This document shows positions 1-7,181 of a stretch of DNA of 20,223 nucleotides, piece after piece. The position numbers and the translations under genes were made by a program. The notes under the pieces were generated by a model. The model saw only the letters and a program-made list of their open reading frames with translations, did no database searches and was not told the origin of the DNA. Within the stretch, counting starts at the first letter, position 1. Each line of letters starts with the position of its first letter. Source of the DNA: JBLNDG01 sp050261415 (GTDB lineage Bacteria > Bacillota > Clostridia > Lutisporales > Lutisporaceae); contig JBLNDG010000110.1 of the NCBI GenBank assembly GCA_050261415.1, positions 1-20,223 of the forward strand, in the 5' to 3' direction.

Positions 1-195
1 ACATTGTCAAGGTACGGTTTTTTCAATGCCTGAAAAAGCTTTGTTAAGGTTACCCTTTTTTGTCCCGCTTGATATTTCTGACTTTTTTATTTTTCTGCTT
101 GACTTTTCTTAGCTGGACTTGTATAGTGGTGTAGAAAACTAGTCTACCATATTGCTGCATAATTTTCCACTAGTGTAACAGATTTGTAAATATAG
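1..195. other. Left-edge intergenic sequence
   Basis: AT-rich sequence downstream of the reverse-strand oxidoreductase, with no supportable ORF, promoter or convincing terminator. A short 7-bp complementarity (TTTTTCA with TGAAAAA, near 27-40) and two CTAGT words near 140 and 172 are visible but too weak to name. Confidence 0.5.
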
Positions 196-1263
196 TCATT
201 TGGCAAAGGTCTTCAGAAGCTTGCCGATATTTTCAACAAAATCAATATGTGTATTGTATATAAGCTGTTTGATACCCGGCTTGCCGATAGAAGCCAGAAG
301 CCTGTCAAAATCATCATTATCGAATCTGTTTACGATGTCGCGAAAGGCAGAAATGTTTTCCACCCACGCAGCCAGCTTCTTCATATGTGACTCATAATCC
401 AGTTCATTCATAATTGCCCTTGCAGCATAGGTCCCACTTAGAATCGCCCCTATTGCGCCTACTCCCAACAGCCTTTCAGTCAATCCTGCCGCTCTGCCTG
501 TCAATAATATGTTACCAACCTGAAACTTCTCCAACTTACCTGCAGAAAACGGATTAGGGGTTATATAATTCAGAAATTCCAAATGGTCAAGGTTCTCATA
601 CTCTAAAAATTTCGAGAATAGCCTATCAACTTCAAATTCGCCGCAGCCTATCGCAAACAGATCGATAGTTGCCTGGGTTTTATTGAAGGGTGCCAACCAT
701 CCGTAGCCAGTGCCGGCATAATCGGTATTAAAGTATATGATTGATGAATCAGGCCGAAAGGATCCCATAGCCACTCCGCCGGTAATCCGTATAAGGTCTT
801 TGTCCTCCCACAGACCCAGATCCCTTGCAATGGCGTCATTCCCGTTAGCAACTACAACCCAGTCGTATTTATGTGACAGTTCCTTGTAGTCTACAGGACT
901 GCTAAACCGGATAGGGGTTGTTTTCAACAAACTCTTTATCTGGTTCTCTACGGAATCCGGCTCTTTTCCCCGGGAGATTGTATAGCCTAGGTTGCCGTTT
1001 ATCTCTACCTTCTGGTTTTTCGATTTCATTATGATGTTTGTGCATTTCATTAATGGCTTAATGCTTATATCAAAGTTTTCCCTCAGGTATTTTATTATAT
1101 CTCCATAGTCCCTAAGCAGGATTTCCGGCCAGAAGCCTACCGTCGGCCAAGGCCAGCCCACTGAATGGTCCCGCTCAAAAACGTCGGCAATGATCCCGTT
1201 TCTCTCAAGTTCAAGGGCGCAGGAAAGGCCTGATACGCCGGCACCTATAATGGCTATTTTCAC
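196..1263 (-). CDS. FAD-dependent oxidoreductase, geranylgeranyl-reductase-like
   Basis: This encodes a 355-residue flavoprotein. The N-terminus carries a Rossmann dinucleotide-binding motif GAGVSG (residues 7-12) followed by an acidic residue at the end of the second strand, as in FAD-binding oxidoreductases. Near residues 255-285 it has a GRAAGL segment followed by a glycine- and alanine-rich stretch ending SGTYAARAI, matching the second FAD contact (GDAAG type) of the geranylgeranyl reductase/PHBH-like superfamily. The substrate cannot be read from the sequence. The start is GTG at 1263, preceded by an AGAGGTG ribosome binding site seven bases upstream. It stands alone on the reverse strand and diverges from the small ORF at 1394. 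The family assignment is firm; a specific role in lipid or isoprenoid reduction is only inferred. Confidence 0.75.
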   Translation of the reverse strand: MKIAIIGAGVSGLSCALELERNGIIADVFERDHSVGWPWPTVGFWPEILLRDYGDIIKYLRENFDISIKPLMKCTNIIMKSKNQKVEINGNLGYTISRGKEPDSVENQIKSLLKTTPIRFSSPVDYKELSHKYDWVVVANGNDAIARDLGLWEDKDLIRITGGVAMGSFRPDSSIIYFNTDYAGTGYGWLAPFNKTQATIDLFAIGCGEFEVDRLFSKFLEYENLDHLEFLNYITPNPFSAGKLEKFQVGNILLTGRAAGLTERLLGVGAIGAILSGTYAARAIMNELDYESHMKKLAAWVENISAFRDIVNRFDNDDFDRLLASIGKPGIKQLIYNTHIDFVENIGKLLKTFAK

Positions 1264-1393
1264 CTATTTGCACCTCTTCTTGTTTGAATGCGCTAAATGT
1301 AATATTCCCTGGATAGCACAAAAGAATCAGTGCAAATATTTTTTACACTTTAACAGATAATATAAATGATAATTATAATATGGGGTGGATCAG

Positions 1394-1525
1394 ATGATAA
1401 AAAATGATACCGAGAGAATATTAATGCGTGATACAGGTACAGACAAGGACAAGAAGGAAAAGAAGGAAAAAGATAAGGACGACAAGGAGCCGGAGCTTTC
1501 ACCAAAAAATTTTATACACGGGTAA
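1394..1525 (+). CDS. Small highly charged protein (43 aa), unknown
   Basis: A 43-codon ORF starting at ATG 1394, six bases after a GGGGTGG Shine-Dalgarno-like stretch, and ending in TAA at 1523-1525. The middle (about residues 17-33) is almost entirely Lys, Asp and Glu, followed by PELSPKNFIHG. There is no signal peptide or membrane segment. It has its own ribosome binding site and is followed by a structured repeat and a good terminator, which supports a real transcription unit, but low-complexity codons such as GAC and AAG repeats could also arise by chance. No family is recognised. Confidence 0.4.
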   Translation: MIKNDTERILMRDTGTDKDKKEKKEKDKDDKEPELSPKNFIHG

Positions 1526-1542
1526 AAGCTGTGAAGTAAACT

Positions 1543-1611
1543 AATAAAAGCTCGGAGGCATCGAGCCTCCTCGCTTTTGACTGATTCTACTTTGGTAGAA
1601 TGTCCACTAAT
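1543..1611 (+). repeat. Two-hairpin dispersed repeat, copy 1 (about 70 bp)
   Basis: This copy matches the reverse complement of 9032-9101 with one substitution and one single-base indel. Hairpin 1 pairs AAAAGC with GCTTTT and, inside a TC/TC internal loop, GGAGGC with GCCTCC around an ATCGA loop. Hairpin 2 pairs ATTCTAC with GTAGAAT around TTTG. It starts 17 bases after the stop codon of the small ORF, in the same orientation, so it may act as a transcript 3' end. It resembles REP-type palindromic units; no transposase is nearby. Confidence 0.85.
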
Positions 1612-1614
1612 GAG

Positions 1615-1642
1615 AGCAGCCATGTTATACATGGCTGCTTTT
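1615..1642 (+). terminator. Intrinsic terminator after the small ORF
   Basis: A perfect 10-bp stem, AGCAGCCATG with CATGGCTGCT, closes a TTATA loop and is followed by TTTTA. It lies immediately 3' of repeat copy 1 and is not shared with copy 2, so it is a separate element. Confidence 0.65.
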
Positions 1643-1694
1643 ACTGTGCTGTTTTGTCTGATTATATGAATGGTATGCCGCAATTGGTGAATTT

Positions 1695-1725
1695 TTGTAG
1701 AATTGAGCTGAACCCGTGATATAAT
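1695..1725 (+). promoter_or_regulatory. Extended -10 promoter for the PilZ gene
   Basis: A TGaTATAAT extended -10 element sits at 1717-1725. The only -35 candidate (TTGTAG, 1695-1700) is poor and widely spaced, so this would be an extended-minus-10 type promoter. Transcription would start about 30 bases before the PilZ start codon. Confidence 0.45.
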
Positions 1726-1763
1726 CTGGATGTAAGATTATCTTTTGAAAAGGGGCAGGTATT

Positions 1764-2144
1764 ATGGGTTTTGGTGATACAGAAGATAAAAGCTACGAAA
1801 ATTTGAGGAAGAGCAAGAGGATAGATTACTATGCCAAGATCTATTGCACAAAGTACACTGCAAATGGGGAGACAAAGGACCTTGAAAAACCGCTTGAACT
1901 GATTTTGCTGAACATATCAACGGTAGGCCTTGGTATAATTTCCGAGACTTCATTTGAAATCGGTACCGTACTGGTGCTTAATATCAAGCTGGAAGAAAAA
2001 AACTATCAGAAAGTGTCTGCACGGGTAATATGGAATATAAAGAAAGGTGACATGTACAGACAAGGACTCGAAATCATCAATATTTCCGGCAAGCTGTTCA
2101 CTCATTTGGGAAAGCTTGACAACAGCATTACGGCAACTGTATAG
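1764..2144 (+). CDS. PilZ-domain protein
   Basis: A 126-residue protein made essentially of one PilZ domain, the classic cyclic-di-GMP receptor fold. The diagnostic ligand motifs are both present: RxxxR (R15, R19 in RKSKR) and, after a beta strand, NxSxxG (N50, S52, G55 in NISTVGLG). The remaining sequence alternates hydrophobic strands as expected of the beta barrel. There are no membrane segments and no second domain, so it is probably a soluble adaptor or single-domain effector. The start ATG 1764 follows an AGGGGCAGG ribosome binding site. No cyclase, phosphodiesterase, flagellar or pilus gene is adjacent, so the controlled process cannot be named. Confidence 0.85.
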   Translation: MGFGDTEDKSYENLRKSKRIDYYAKIYCTKYTANGETKDLEKPLELILLNISTVGLGIISETSFEIGTVLVLNIKLEEKNYQKVSARVIWNIKKGDMYRQGLEIINISGKLFTHLGKLDNSITATV

Positions 2145-2170
2145 TCCTACCCCCGGAAAGAGACAAAAAA

Positions 2171-2199
2171 TTGCAAATTATTGTATGTTATATTATAAT
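2171..2199 (+). promoter_or_regulatory. Sigma-A promoter for the SEC-C gene
   Basis: TTGCAA (2171-2176) and a perfect TATAAT (2194-2199) are separated by 17 bases. The predicted start near 2206 leaves a leader of about 100 bases that contains an imperfect stem-loop at 2217-2253. Confidence 0.65.
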
Positions 2200-2308
2200 A
2201 TTAAACGAAAATCAAGTACCTCTTTACCTGAGAATTCTTCAGGGAAAAGGGGTAAAATAAAGCAGTGGATTTAGCATTGCTGAAAACACTAGGTAAGGGA
2301 GTAGTGGC

Positions 2309-2818
2309 ATGAGCTTATTTGAAAACTGGAGAAATACGGCATATGATAAGGAACAGGATGAAAAGGAACAGAGAAAGTTTTGGGAGAAATACTTTGAGGT
2401 AGAAAAGTCTATCTACGAAAAGATACTTTCCAACCCGAAGGATGTGGTTTTGGAAGGCACTGTGAAGGAGCTTGCAGAGAAGTATGAAACCGACATAATG
2501 CTTTTTACAGGTTTCCTTGACGGCATTAACGAGAGTATTGAAAATCCGTTGAAGCTGGAAGAGCTGGAAGAGACGACCCAAATCAAGCTTGAAATAAACC
2601 TTGAGAAGTTGTATTACAACATGCTTGCTGCCAAGGCAGAATGGCTTTATACACTGCCGCAGTGGGACAGCATCCTGACACCTGAGAGAAGAAAGGAAAT
2701 AACTAAAGAACAAAGACTTTCAGGTACGATCATAAAGGAGAAAGAGCCGGGACGTAATGAACCTTGCCCGTGCGGAAGCGGCAAGAAGTATAAGAAATGC
2801 TGCGGGGCGAACAAATAA
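2309..2818 (+). CDS. SEC-C motif-containing protein
   Basis: A 169-residue, strongly acidic and helical protein ending in a SEC-C zinc-binding motif: C153-P-C155, then eight residues, then C164-C165 within PGRNEPCPCGSGKKYKKCCG. SEC-C is the small metal-binding tail first described at the end of SecA and reused at the C-terminus of many bacterial proteins. Residues 1-130 are rich in Glu, Lys and Leu and contain no catalytic signature I recognise. The start ATG 2309 follows an AAGGGAG site. It has its own promoter and terminator, so it is a monocistronic unit. A protein-folding, translocation-associated or nucleic-acid-associated function is possible, but not shown by the sequence. Confidence 0.75.
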   Translation: MSLFENWRNTAYDKEQDEKEQRKFWEKYFEVEKSIYEKILSNPKDVVLEGTVKELAEKYETDIMLFTGFLDGINESIENPLKLEELEETTQIKLEINLEKLYYNMLAAKAEWLYTLPQWDSILTPERRKEITKEQRLSGTIIKEKEPGRNEPCPCGSGKKYKKCCGANK

Positions 2819-2834
2819 ATAGGCGGTATAACTC

Positions 2835-2873
2835 AAACCCTATCAGGAGAAAATCCGGATAGGGTTTTGTTTT
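2835..2873 (+). terminator. Intrinsic terminator after the SEC-C gene
   Basis: AAACCCTATC (2835-2844) pairs perfectly with GATAGGGTTT (2858-2867) around a 13-base loop and runs into TTTTGTTTTA. Confidence 0.85.
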
Positions 2874-2898
2874 AGTATGTCTATGTTTTATCAATGTA

Positions 2899-2927
2899 TT
2901 GACACCTGGATTACATAGTATTATTAT
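2899..2927 (+). promoter_or_regulatory. Promoter of the NAD-salvage operon
   Basis: A consensus TTGACA (2899-2904) and a TATTAT -10 element (2922-2927) are separated by 17 bases. An imperfect palindrome (CATAGTA..TTATTATG, 2914-2928; 12 of 15 positions symmetric) covers the -10 element, and its ATTATG half recurs inverted as CATAAT at 2950-2955. That placement would suit a repressor such as the NrtR-like product of the first gene, but the site is only a candidate. Confidence 0.7.
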
Positions 2928-2983
2928 GATATTAACACTTTAAAAATAACATAATTATCCTATATTGTTGAAGGAGCATGGTT

Positions 2984-3898
2984 ATGATAAGCAGGAATTT
3001 GAAAAACAAGCAGGGTCTCACAGAAGAGCAATTCCTGGCCGAATATGACGCCAGCAGATATGAGAGACCTTCTGTAACAGTAGATATGCTTGTTTTTACA
3101 GTAATGAATGAAGAAACCCAGAATTACAGAAAACTGCCGGAAAAAGTACTTAAGCTTCTTATGATTAAAAGAGGGGATCACCCGTTCTTAGGCTATTGGG
3201 CTTTGCCGGGCGGATTCATACAGATGGATGAGAGTCTTGATCAGGCTGCATTACGGGAGCTAAAAGAGGAAACAAATATAGATGATATATATATGGAGCA
3301 GCTGTACACCTGGGGGGATGTAGGCAGGGATCCAAGAACAAGGATTATAGGATGCTCCTATATGTCTCTGGTAGACAGTGAAAGGCTTGAGATCAAGGCA
3401 GGGGATGATGCCGACGATGTACGGTGGTTTACCCTCAGAACAAGTGTGATACAGCAGAAAAAAACTGTTACTGAAAAGGGCTACATAATTCAGGAATGGA
3501 ATAAGCTGCGTCTGCAAAGCGATGGAGAAGAACTTTCCGCTACGATAAGAGTTGACAAAAAGGTAGAGGGGAATGCAGTGCGCCTTGGCAGAGAAATTGA
3601 AGAAGCTGATGGTATTGCTTTTGATCACGCAAAGATAATCCAGTATGCTATAGAAAGACTGAGAAATAAGATTGAATATACAGATATAGCTTTCAGCCTG
3701 ATGCCGGAACGTTTTACGCTGACGGAGCTTCAACAGGTCTATGAGGTAATACTTGGGAAGGAGCTTTTGAAAGCAAATTTCAGGAGGAAAATTGCCGGTA
3801 TGGTTATAGAAACAAATGAATACACAAGGGATGCGGGGCACAGGCCCTCCAAACTGTATAAATACAATCCGTTTTGGGTTGAAAAGCATTTTGAGTAA
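2984..3898 (+). CDS. nrtR: NrtR-type Nudix/winged-helix regulator of NAD metabolism
   Basis: A 304-residue two-domain protein. The Nudix domain contains a near-complete Nudix box at residues 77-99 (G-x5-E-x7-RELKEETNI; Asn replaces the usual Gly near the end). The C-terminal part, about residues 225-300, matches the winged-helix domain attached to Nudix proteins of the NrtR family (FTLTELQQVYEVIL and a basic segment ending RPSKLYKYNP). NrtR proteins sense ADP-ribose or related NAD metabolites and repress NAD synthesis and salvage genes. The two genes downstream are nicotinamidase-family and nicotinate phosphoribosyltransferase genes, which strongly supports this role. The start ATG 2984 is chosen over ATG 2978 because it lies seven bases from AAGGAG rather than one. 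The nearly intact Nudix box means hydrolysis, for example of ADP-ribose, is also possible. Confidence 0.8.
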   Translation: MISRNLKNKQGLTEEQFLAEYDASRYERPSVTVDMLVFTVMNEETQNYRKLPEKVLKLLMIKRGDHPFLGYWALPGGFIQMDESLDQAALRELKEETNIDDIYMEQLYTWGDVGRDPRTRIIGCSYMSLVDSERLEIKAGDDADDVRWFTLRTSVIQQKKTVTEKGYIIQEWNKLRLQSDGEELSATIRVDKKVEGNAVRLGREIEEADGIAFDHAKIIQYAIERLRNKIEYTDIAFSLMPERFTLTELQQVYEVILGKELLKANFRRKIAGMVIETNEYTRDAGHRPSKLYKYNPFWVEKHFE

Positions 3899-3913
3899 GG
3901 AGAAGTGAAGCGT

Positions 3914-4597
3914 ATGAAACTGGATAAGAAGGATGTTCTAAAAACCGGTGCTGAAATATTGGGCAAGCTTGTGGATAATATGGGGAGCCTCCCCGACTTG
4001 CCTCTTTCAGAGCTCGTGGGAAAAGCAGGGGGCGCTCAAAATACTGTTCTGATAGTTGTAGATATGATTAATGGTTTTGCAAGGCAGGGAGCCTTAAAGA
4101 GCGACAGGGTGGAGGCACTTATTCCTGAGATTGAGAAGTTGTCAAAAATGTGTGACAGCCTGGGTGTCAGGAAGCTTGCTTTTGCCGATTGTCATACAGA
4201 GGCTTCGATGGAATTCGGAGCATATCCGGCGCATTGTCTTAAAGGTTCACCAGAGGGTGAAATGGTGGATGAACTGAAAAATATAGGCGGTTTTCTCATA
4301 ATACCCAAGAATTCCACCAACGGTTTCCTTGAGGCGGAGTTCCAGAAATGGTTAAAAGAGAACAGCAATGTGGATAATTTCATAATAGTAGGCGATTGCA
4401 CGGATATATGCATAGAACAATTCTCGGTGGCTTTGAAGGCATATTTCAATATCCATGACAGGGATTCGAGAATAGTGGTACCGGTTAATGCGGTTGATAC
4501 ATACGATTTGGGACTTCACAAAGGGGACCTTATGAACCTTATGGCTGCCTTCATGATGGCAGGCAACGGGATAGAGCTTGTATCAGGGATAAAATAG
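3914..4597 (+). CDS. pncA: Nicotinamidase-family (isochorismatase-fold) hydrolase
   Basis: A 227-residue cysteine hydrolase of the isochorismatase superfamily. The triad is visible: D50 in VVDMINGF, K132 in IPKNSTNGF and C166 in GDCTDICIEQF. A metal-site Asp/His pair appears in FADCHTEASMEF. Nicotinamidase converts nicotinamide to nicotinate and ammonia, the first step of the deamidating salvage route; nicotinate phosphoribosyltransferase, the next step, is encoded 30 bases downstream. Context therefore favours nicotinamidase over other isochorismatase-like hydrolases. The first 40 residues extend beyond the catalytic core of short PncA proteins. ATG 3914 is preferred to in-frame GTG 3905, which is only two bases from the AAGGAG site, though 11 bases to the ATG is slightly long. 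Confidence 0.8.
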   Translation: MKLDKKDVLKTGAEILGKLVDNMGSLPDLPLSELVGKAGGAQNTVLIVVDMINGFARQGALKSDRVEALIPEIEKLSKMCDSLGVRKLAFADCHTEASMEFGAYPAHCLKGSPEGEMVDELKNIGGFLIIPKNSTNGFLEAEFQKWLKENSNVDNFIIVGDCTDICIEQFSVALKAYFNIHDRDSRIVVPVNAVDTYDLGLHKGDLMNLMAAFMMAGNGIELVSGIK

Positions 4598-4627
4598 GGT
4601 GGAACTGCAAATGAAGGAGGATAAATA

Positions 4628-5974
4628 ATGAGTATATTCAATGGCAAAAGGCTTCCGGAGGAGATTTTCAAGATAGACTCGCAAAGAATGCGGAAGGGTT
4701 GGTATTCAGATGCATATTTTTCAAACACAGTGAAAATACTTAAGGAGCTTTCCAATGAGAATTATGTTTATGAAGGGGATAGCGATTTAAAGTCTTTAGA
4801 CTGCTTCAATGTTAATATTGGGGATATTGAGGTGGAAATGCAGTTTTTCACCAGAAGGAAGCCCTTTAGTATTGCGGCTGGGGTAGATGAAGCTTTGGCC
4901 ATTCTTGAGGAATGTACCGGATATTTTGATGAAAAGGGCAATTTCGTTAATACCTATGAAAATCTTGAGGTAGAAGCAGTACAGGATGGAACCTTTGCGA
5001 TGTATGACGGCGAACCGCTGAATGTACAGCCTGTGATAAAGGTCAGGGGAAGGTACAGGGATTTTGCCATGTTGGAGACTCCCATTCTTGGGGTACTTAC
5101 AGAGACTTCAAGGATAGCAACCAATGTATACAATACCTTGGTAGCCACAAACGGCAAAGACATACTTTTTTTCCCTGCGAGATTTGCCCACTACAAGATC
5201 CAGGCGATACACGGCTATGCATATTCGCTGGCAGTTCAGGCGTACAACCAGAAGCACAGCAAAAACTCCAAAGCCTTTGTTTCAACTGATGACCAGGGAG
5301 GCTGGTGGGGCGGCAAGGGAGGAGGAACCATTGCCCATGCATCGATTGCCTGCTTCCTGGGGGATACTGCAGAAACCATGATGCAGTTTGCAAGGATTAT
5401 GCCCATAGAAGTTCCACGTATTGCACTGGTCGATTATCATAACGACTGTGTGGGTGATTCCTTGAAGGTTATGAAGAAAATGTTCAGCAAGTACCTGGAG
5501 CTTATGAAACAGGGCATGATGGAGGAAGCACAGAAATATAAGCTGTATGCCGTAAGGCCTGATACATCGGGCAATATGAGGGATGTATCGGTTGAACCTA
5601 TTGGAGATTATAAGCTTGATTGTGGTGTCAATCCAAGGTTGGTATGGATACTTAGAAAGGCCATTAATGATGCATATAAGGGTTGGAATATTGAGAAAGA
5701 GTATATTGAAGCTGCAAAAGTATGGTGCAAGGATGTAAAAATCGTAGTTACCGGCGGATTCAATATCGAAAAGATAACCCAGTTTGAACTGCTTGGGGTG
5801 CCGGTGGACATATACGGCATCGGCTCATCCCTTCTTGATAACAATACCGCTAACGGGACTAACAATGACTTTACAGCCGATATAGTAAGAATAAAGGTGA
5901 ACAATGAATGGCACCATATTGCGAAAGCTGGGAGAAGGGCATCCGACAATCCTAACCTAGAGAAAATAAGGTAA
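4628..5974 (+). CDS. pncB: Nicotinate phosphoribosyltransferase
   Basis: A 448-residue type II phosphoribosyltransferase that would join nicotinate to PRPP with ATP hydrolysis to give nicotinate mononucleotide, the committed Preiss-Handler step. The N-terminal region has the usual YSDAYF segment (about residues 27-32). The core has a glycine-rich stretch followed by GTIAHASI with H237 at the position expected for the catalytic histidine, then a later GGFNIEKI strand and a GIGSSLL phosphate-binding loop. Length is typical of the family. The start ATG 4628 follows AAGGAGG. It is the last gene of the nrtR-pncA-pncB operon and is closed by a strong terminator. Confidence 0.88.
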   Translation: MSIFNGKRLPEEIFKIDSQRMRKGWYSDAYFSNTVKILKELSNENYVYEGDSDLKSLDCFNVNIGDIEVEMQFFTRRKPFSIAAGVDEALAILEECTGYFDEKGNFVNTYENLEVEAVQDGTFAMYDGEPLNVQPVIKVRGRYRDFAMLETPILGVLTETSRIATNVYNTLVATNGKDILFFPARFAHYKIQAIHGYAYSLAVQAYNQKHSKNSKAFVSTDDQGGWWGGKGGGTIAHASIACFLGDTAETMMQFARIMPIEVPRIALVDYHNDCVGDSLKVMKKMFSKYLELMKQGMMEEAQKYKLYAVRPDTSGNMRDVSVEPIGDYKLDCGVNPRLVWILRKAINDAYKGWNIEKEYIEAAKVWCKDVKIVVTGGFNIEKITQFELLGVPVDIYGIGSSLLDNNTANGTNNDFTADIVRIKVNNEWHHIAKAGRRASDNPNLEKIR

Positions 5975-5980
5975 AATAGC

Positions 5981-6007
5981 AGAAAGGCAGGGATGCCTTT
6001 CTTTTTT
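5981..6007 (+). terminator. Intrinsic terminator of the NAD-salvage operon
   Basis: AGAAAGGCA (5981-5989) pairs perfectly with TGCCTTTCT (5994-6002) around a GGGA loop, followed by TTTTT. Confidence 0.9.
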
Positions 6008-6107
6008 GTGCCGGATTCAGAACGATTGAAGTACAAGGTATGTATTGGTATACTAATAATAGGAAAATAATAAACTGCAATCCATAAATTTAAGGAGGAA
6101 CACTGCT

Positions 6108-7136
6108 GTGAAGAATGCTAAATATGTCGGCACGCTGTTTATCGTGTTTATTGCTTGTTTCTCAATCTGGACTTTTGCAGACGGTATCAGAAAAGTGGTT
6201 CAAGGCGAGGAAATAGATGCAAAGGTCATTTATAACGGGAACGAAGTAATCCTGGGGCAAAAGCCTATATCTGTGAACGGGTACAACTATCTTTCAATAA
6301 GTGCGTTATCCAATTTATTCGGTAAGGATATGGAGTGGAATCAGAAGGAAAACAAGATAAGTATCAAAGACAGGATTAATCCGGCAGAACAAAGCCTCAA
6401 GGAGCAACTGGCTGCAAAAGACAAAAGCATAGCAGAAATGCAGCAGAAGATAGCGAATCTTGAACAGGAATTGTCGCTAAAAAAGGTTCTGACGCTGGAA
6501 GGGCTTGAGAGCAAAATAAACAGTGAGATGGCTATGTATAAAGATCTGCCGTATAAAGTAATGCTTTCGGGAAATCAAGATGAAATACGGTTAAAGGTTA
6601 TATTGGATCTGAGCGCAGATTCAAGTGAATGGTATGGTTTGTCAAGCTATGAAAAGATGGAATTGCTTAAAAATGTGAGCGATGTAATTACCGGTGAATA
6701 TCCTAATGCTAAAATTAAAGGTTTTATAAAAGACATTTCAAAGGGAAACAAACTAATGAGTTTTTACAGCACTCCAAAGGGTGATATCAAAACAGGCTAT
6801 TATAAGAGCTACAACCCGATAAGCACAATAGAGGACAAGTTTAACGATGAATATGCCAAGTATTTTAGTGGAATCTGCATGATATATAATATAAATGGAA
6901 GCGAGAACAAGGTAGATTTTAGTGTCGGCATCAGCCACTATAAATATGGAGAAGAGTGGGATAAGATTACTGATTATAGAGTAAAAAGTTTCATGAGCAA
7001 GCTGTCGGGAGATATCAGGGCTCAGTTCAGAGAGTGTGAAATCAATGGTATAATATATGATACGGATACAAAAGAAGAACTGGCTTCATCACAAATATCT
7101 CCAGGGAAAAGCTTTGATTTCACCAGAAACAGATAA
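6108..7136 (+). CDS. Secreted stalk-domain (Cu amine oxidase N-domain-like) protein
   Basis: A 342-residue exported protein. Residues 5-24 form a signal peptide or single N-terminal anchor. Residues 38-88 match the copper-amine-oxidase N-terminal-like stalk domain: VIYNGNEVIL, a NGYNYLSISALSNLFG core, then MEWNQKENKISI. Residues 92-126 are a charged heptad-like coiled coil. The remaining 215 residues form a domain I do not recognise, with alternating strands and two segments of the form KVMLSGNQDEIRLKVILDL. The stalk domain is used in Firmicutes as a cell-surface spacer, so a surface role is likely and amine oxidase activity is not implied. The start is GTG 6108 after AAGGAGG. It is monocistronic. 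Confidence 0.7.
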   Translation: MKNAKYVGTLFIVFIACFSIWTFADGIRKVVQGEEIDAKVIYNGNEVILGQKPISVNGYNYLSISALSNLFGKDMEWNQKENKISIKDRINPAEQSLKEQLAAKDKSIAEMQQKIANLEQELSLKKVLTLEGLESKINSEMAMYKDLPYKVMLSGNQDEIRLKVILDLSADSSEWYGLSSYEKMELLKNVSDVITGEYPNAKIKGFIKDISKGNKLMSFYSTPKGDIKTGYYKSYNPISTIEDKFNDEYAKYFSGICMIYNINGSENKVDFSVGISHYKYGEEWDKITDYRVKSFMSKLSGDIRAQFRECEINGIIYDTDTKEELASSQISPGKSFDFTRNR

Positions 7137-7155
7137 ACCGCACTTATCGGCGGTT
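7136..7155. terminator. Weak hairpin between convergent genes
   Basis: AACCGC (7136-7141) pairs with GCGGTT (7150-7155) around eight bases. There is no clear U-run on either strand, so it is only a possible bidirectional terminator between the stalk-domain gene and the YmaF-like gene. Confidence 0.3.
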
Positions 7156-7181
7156 ATAAAACAAAATATCAGTATAACCGT

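Noticed and set aside
1350..1393. TTAACA plus TATAAT before the small ORF
   Set aside because: The implied start point would fall within or after the ribosome binding site, so it is not a credible promoter for that ORF.
3260..3889. A 209-codon reverse-strand ORF opposite the nrtR-type gene
   Set aside because: It is an antisense shadow of a well-supported Nudix/winged-helix gene, has no ribosome binding site and a Cys/Phe/Tyr-rich composition.
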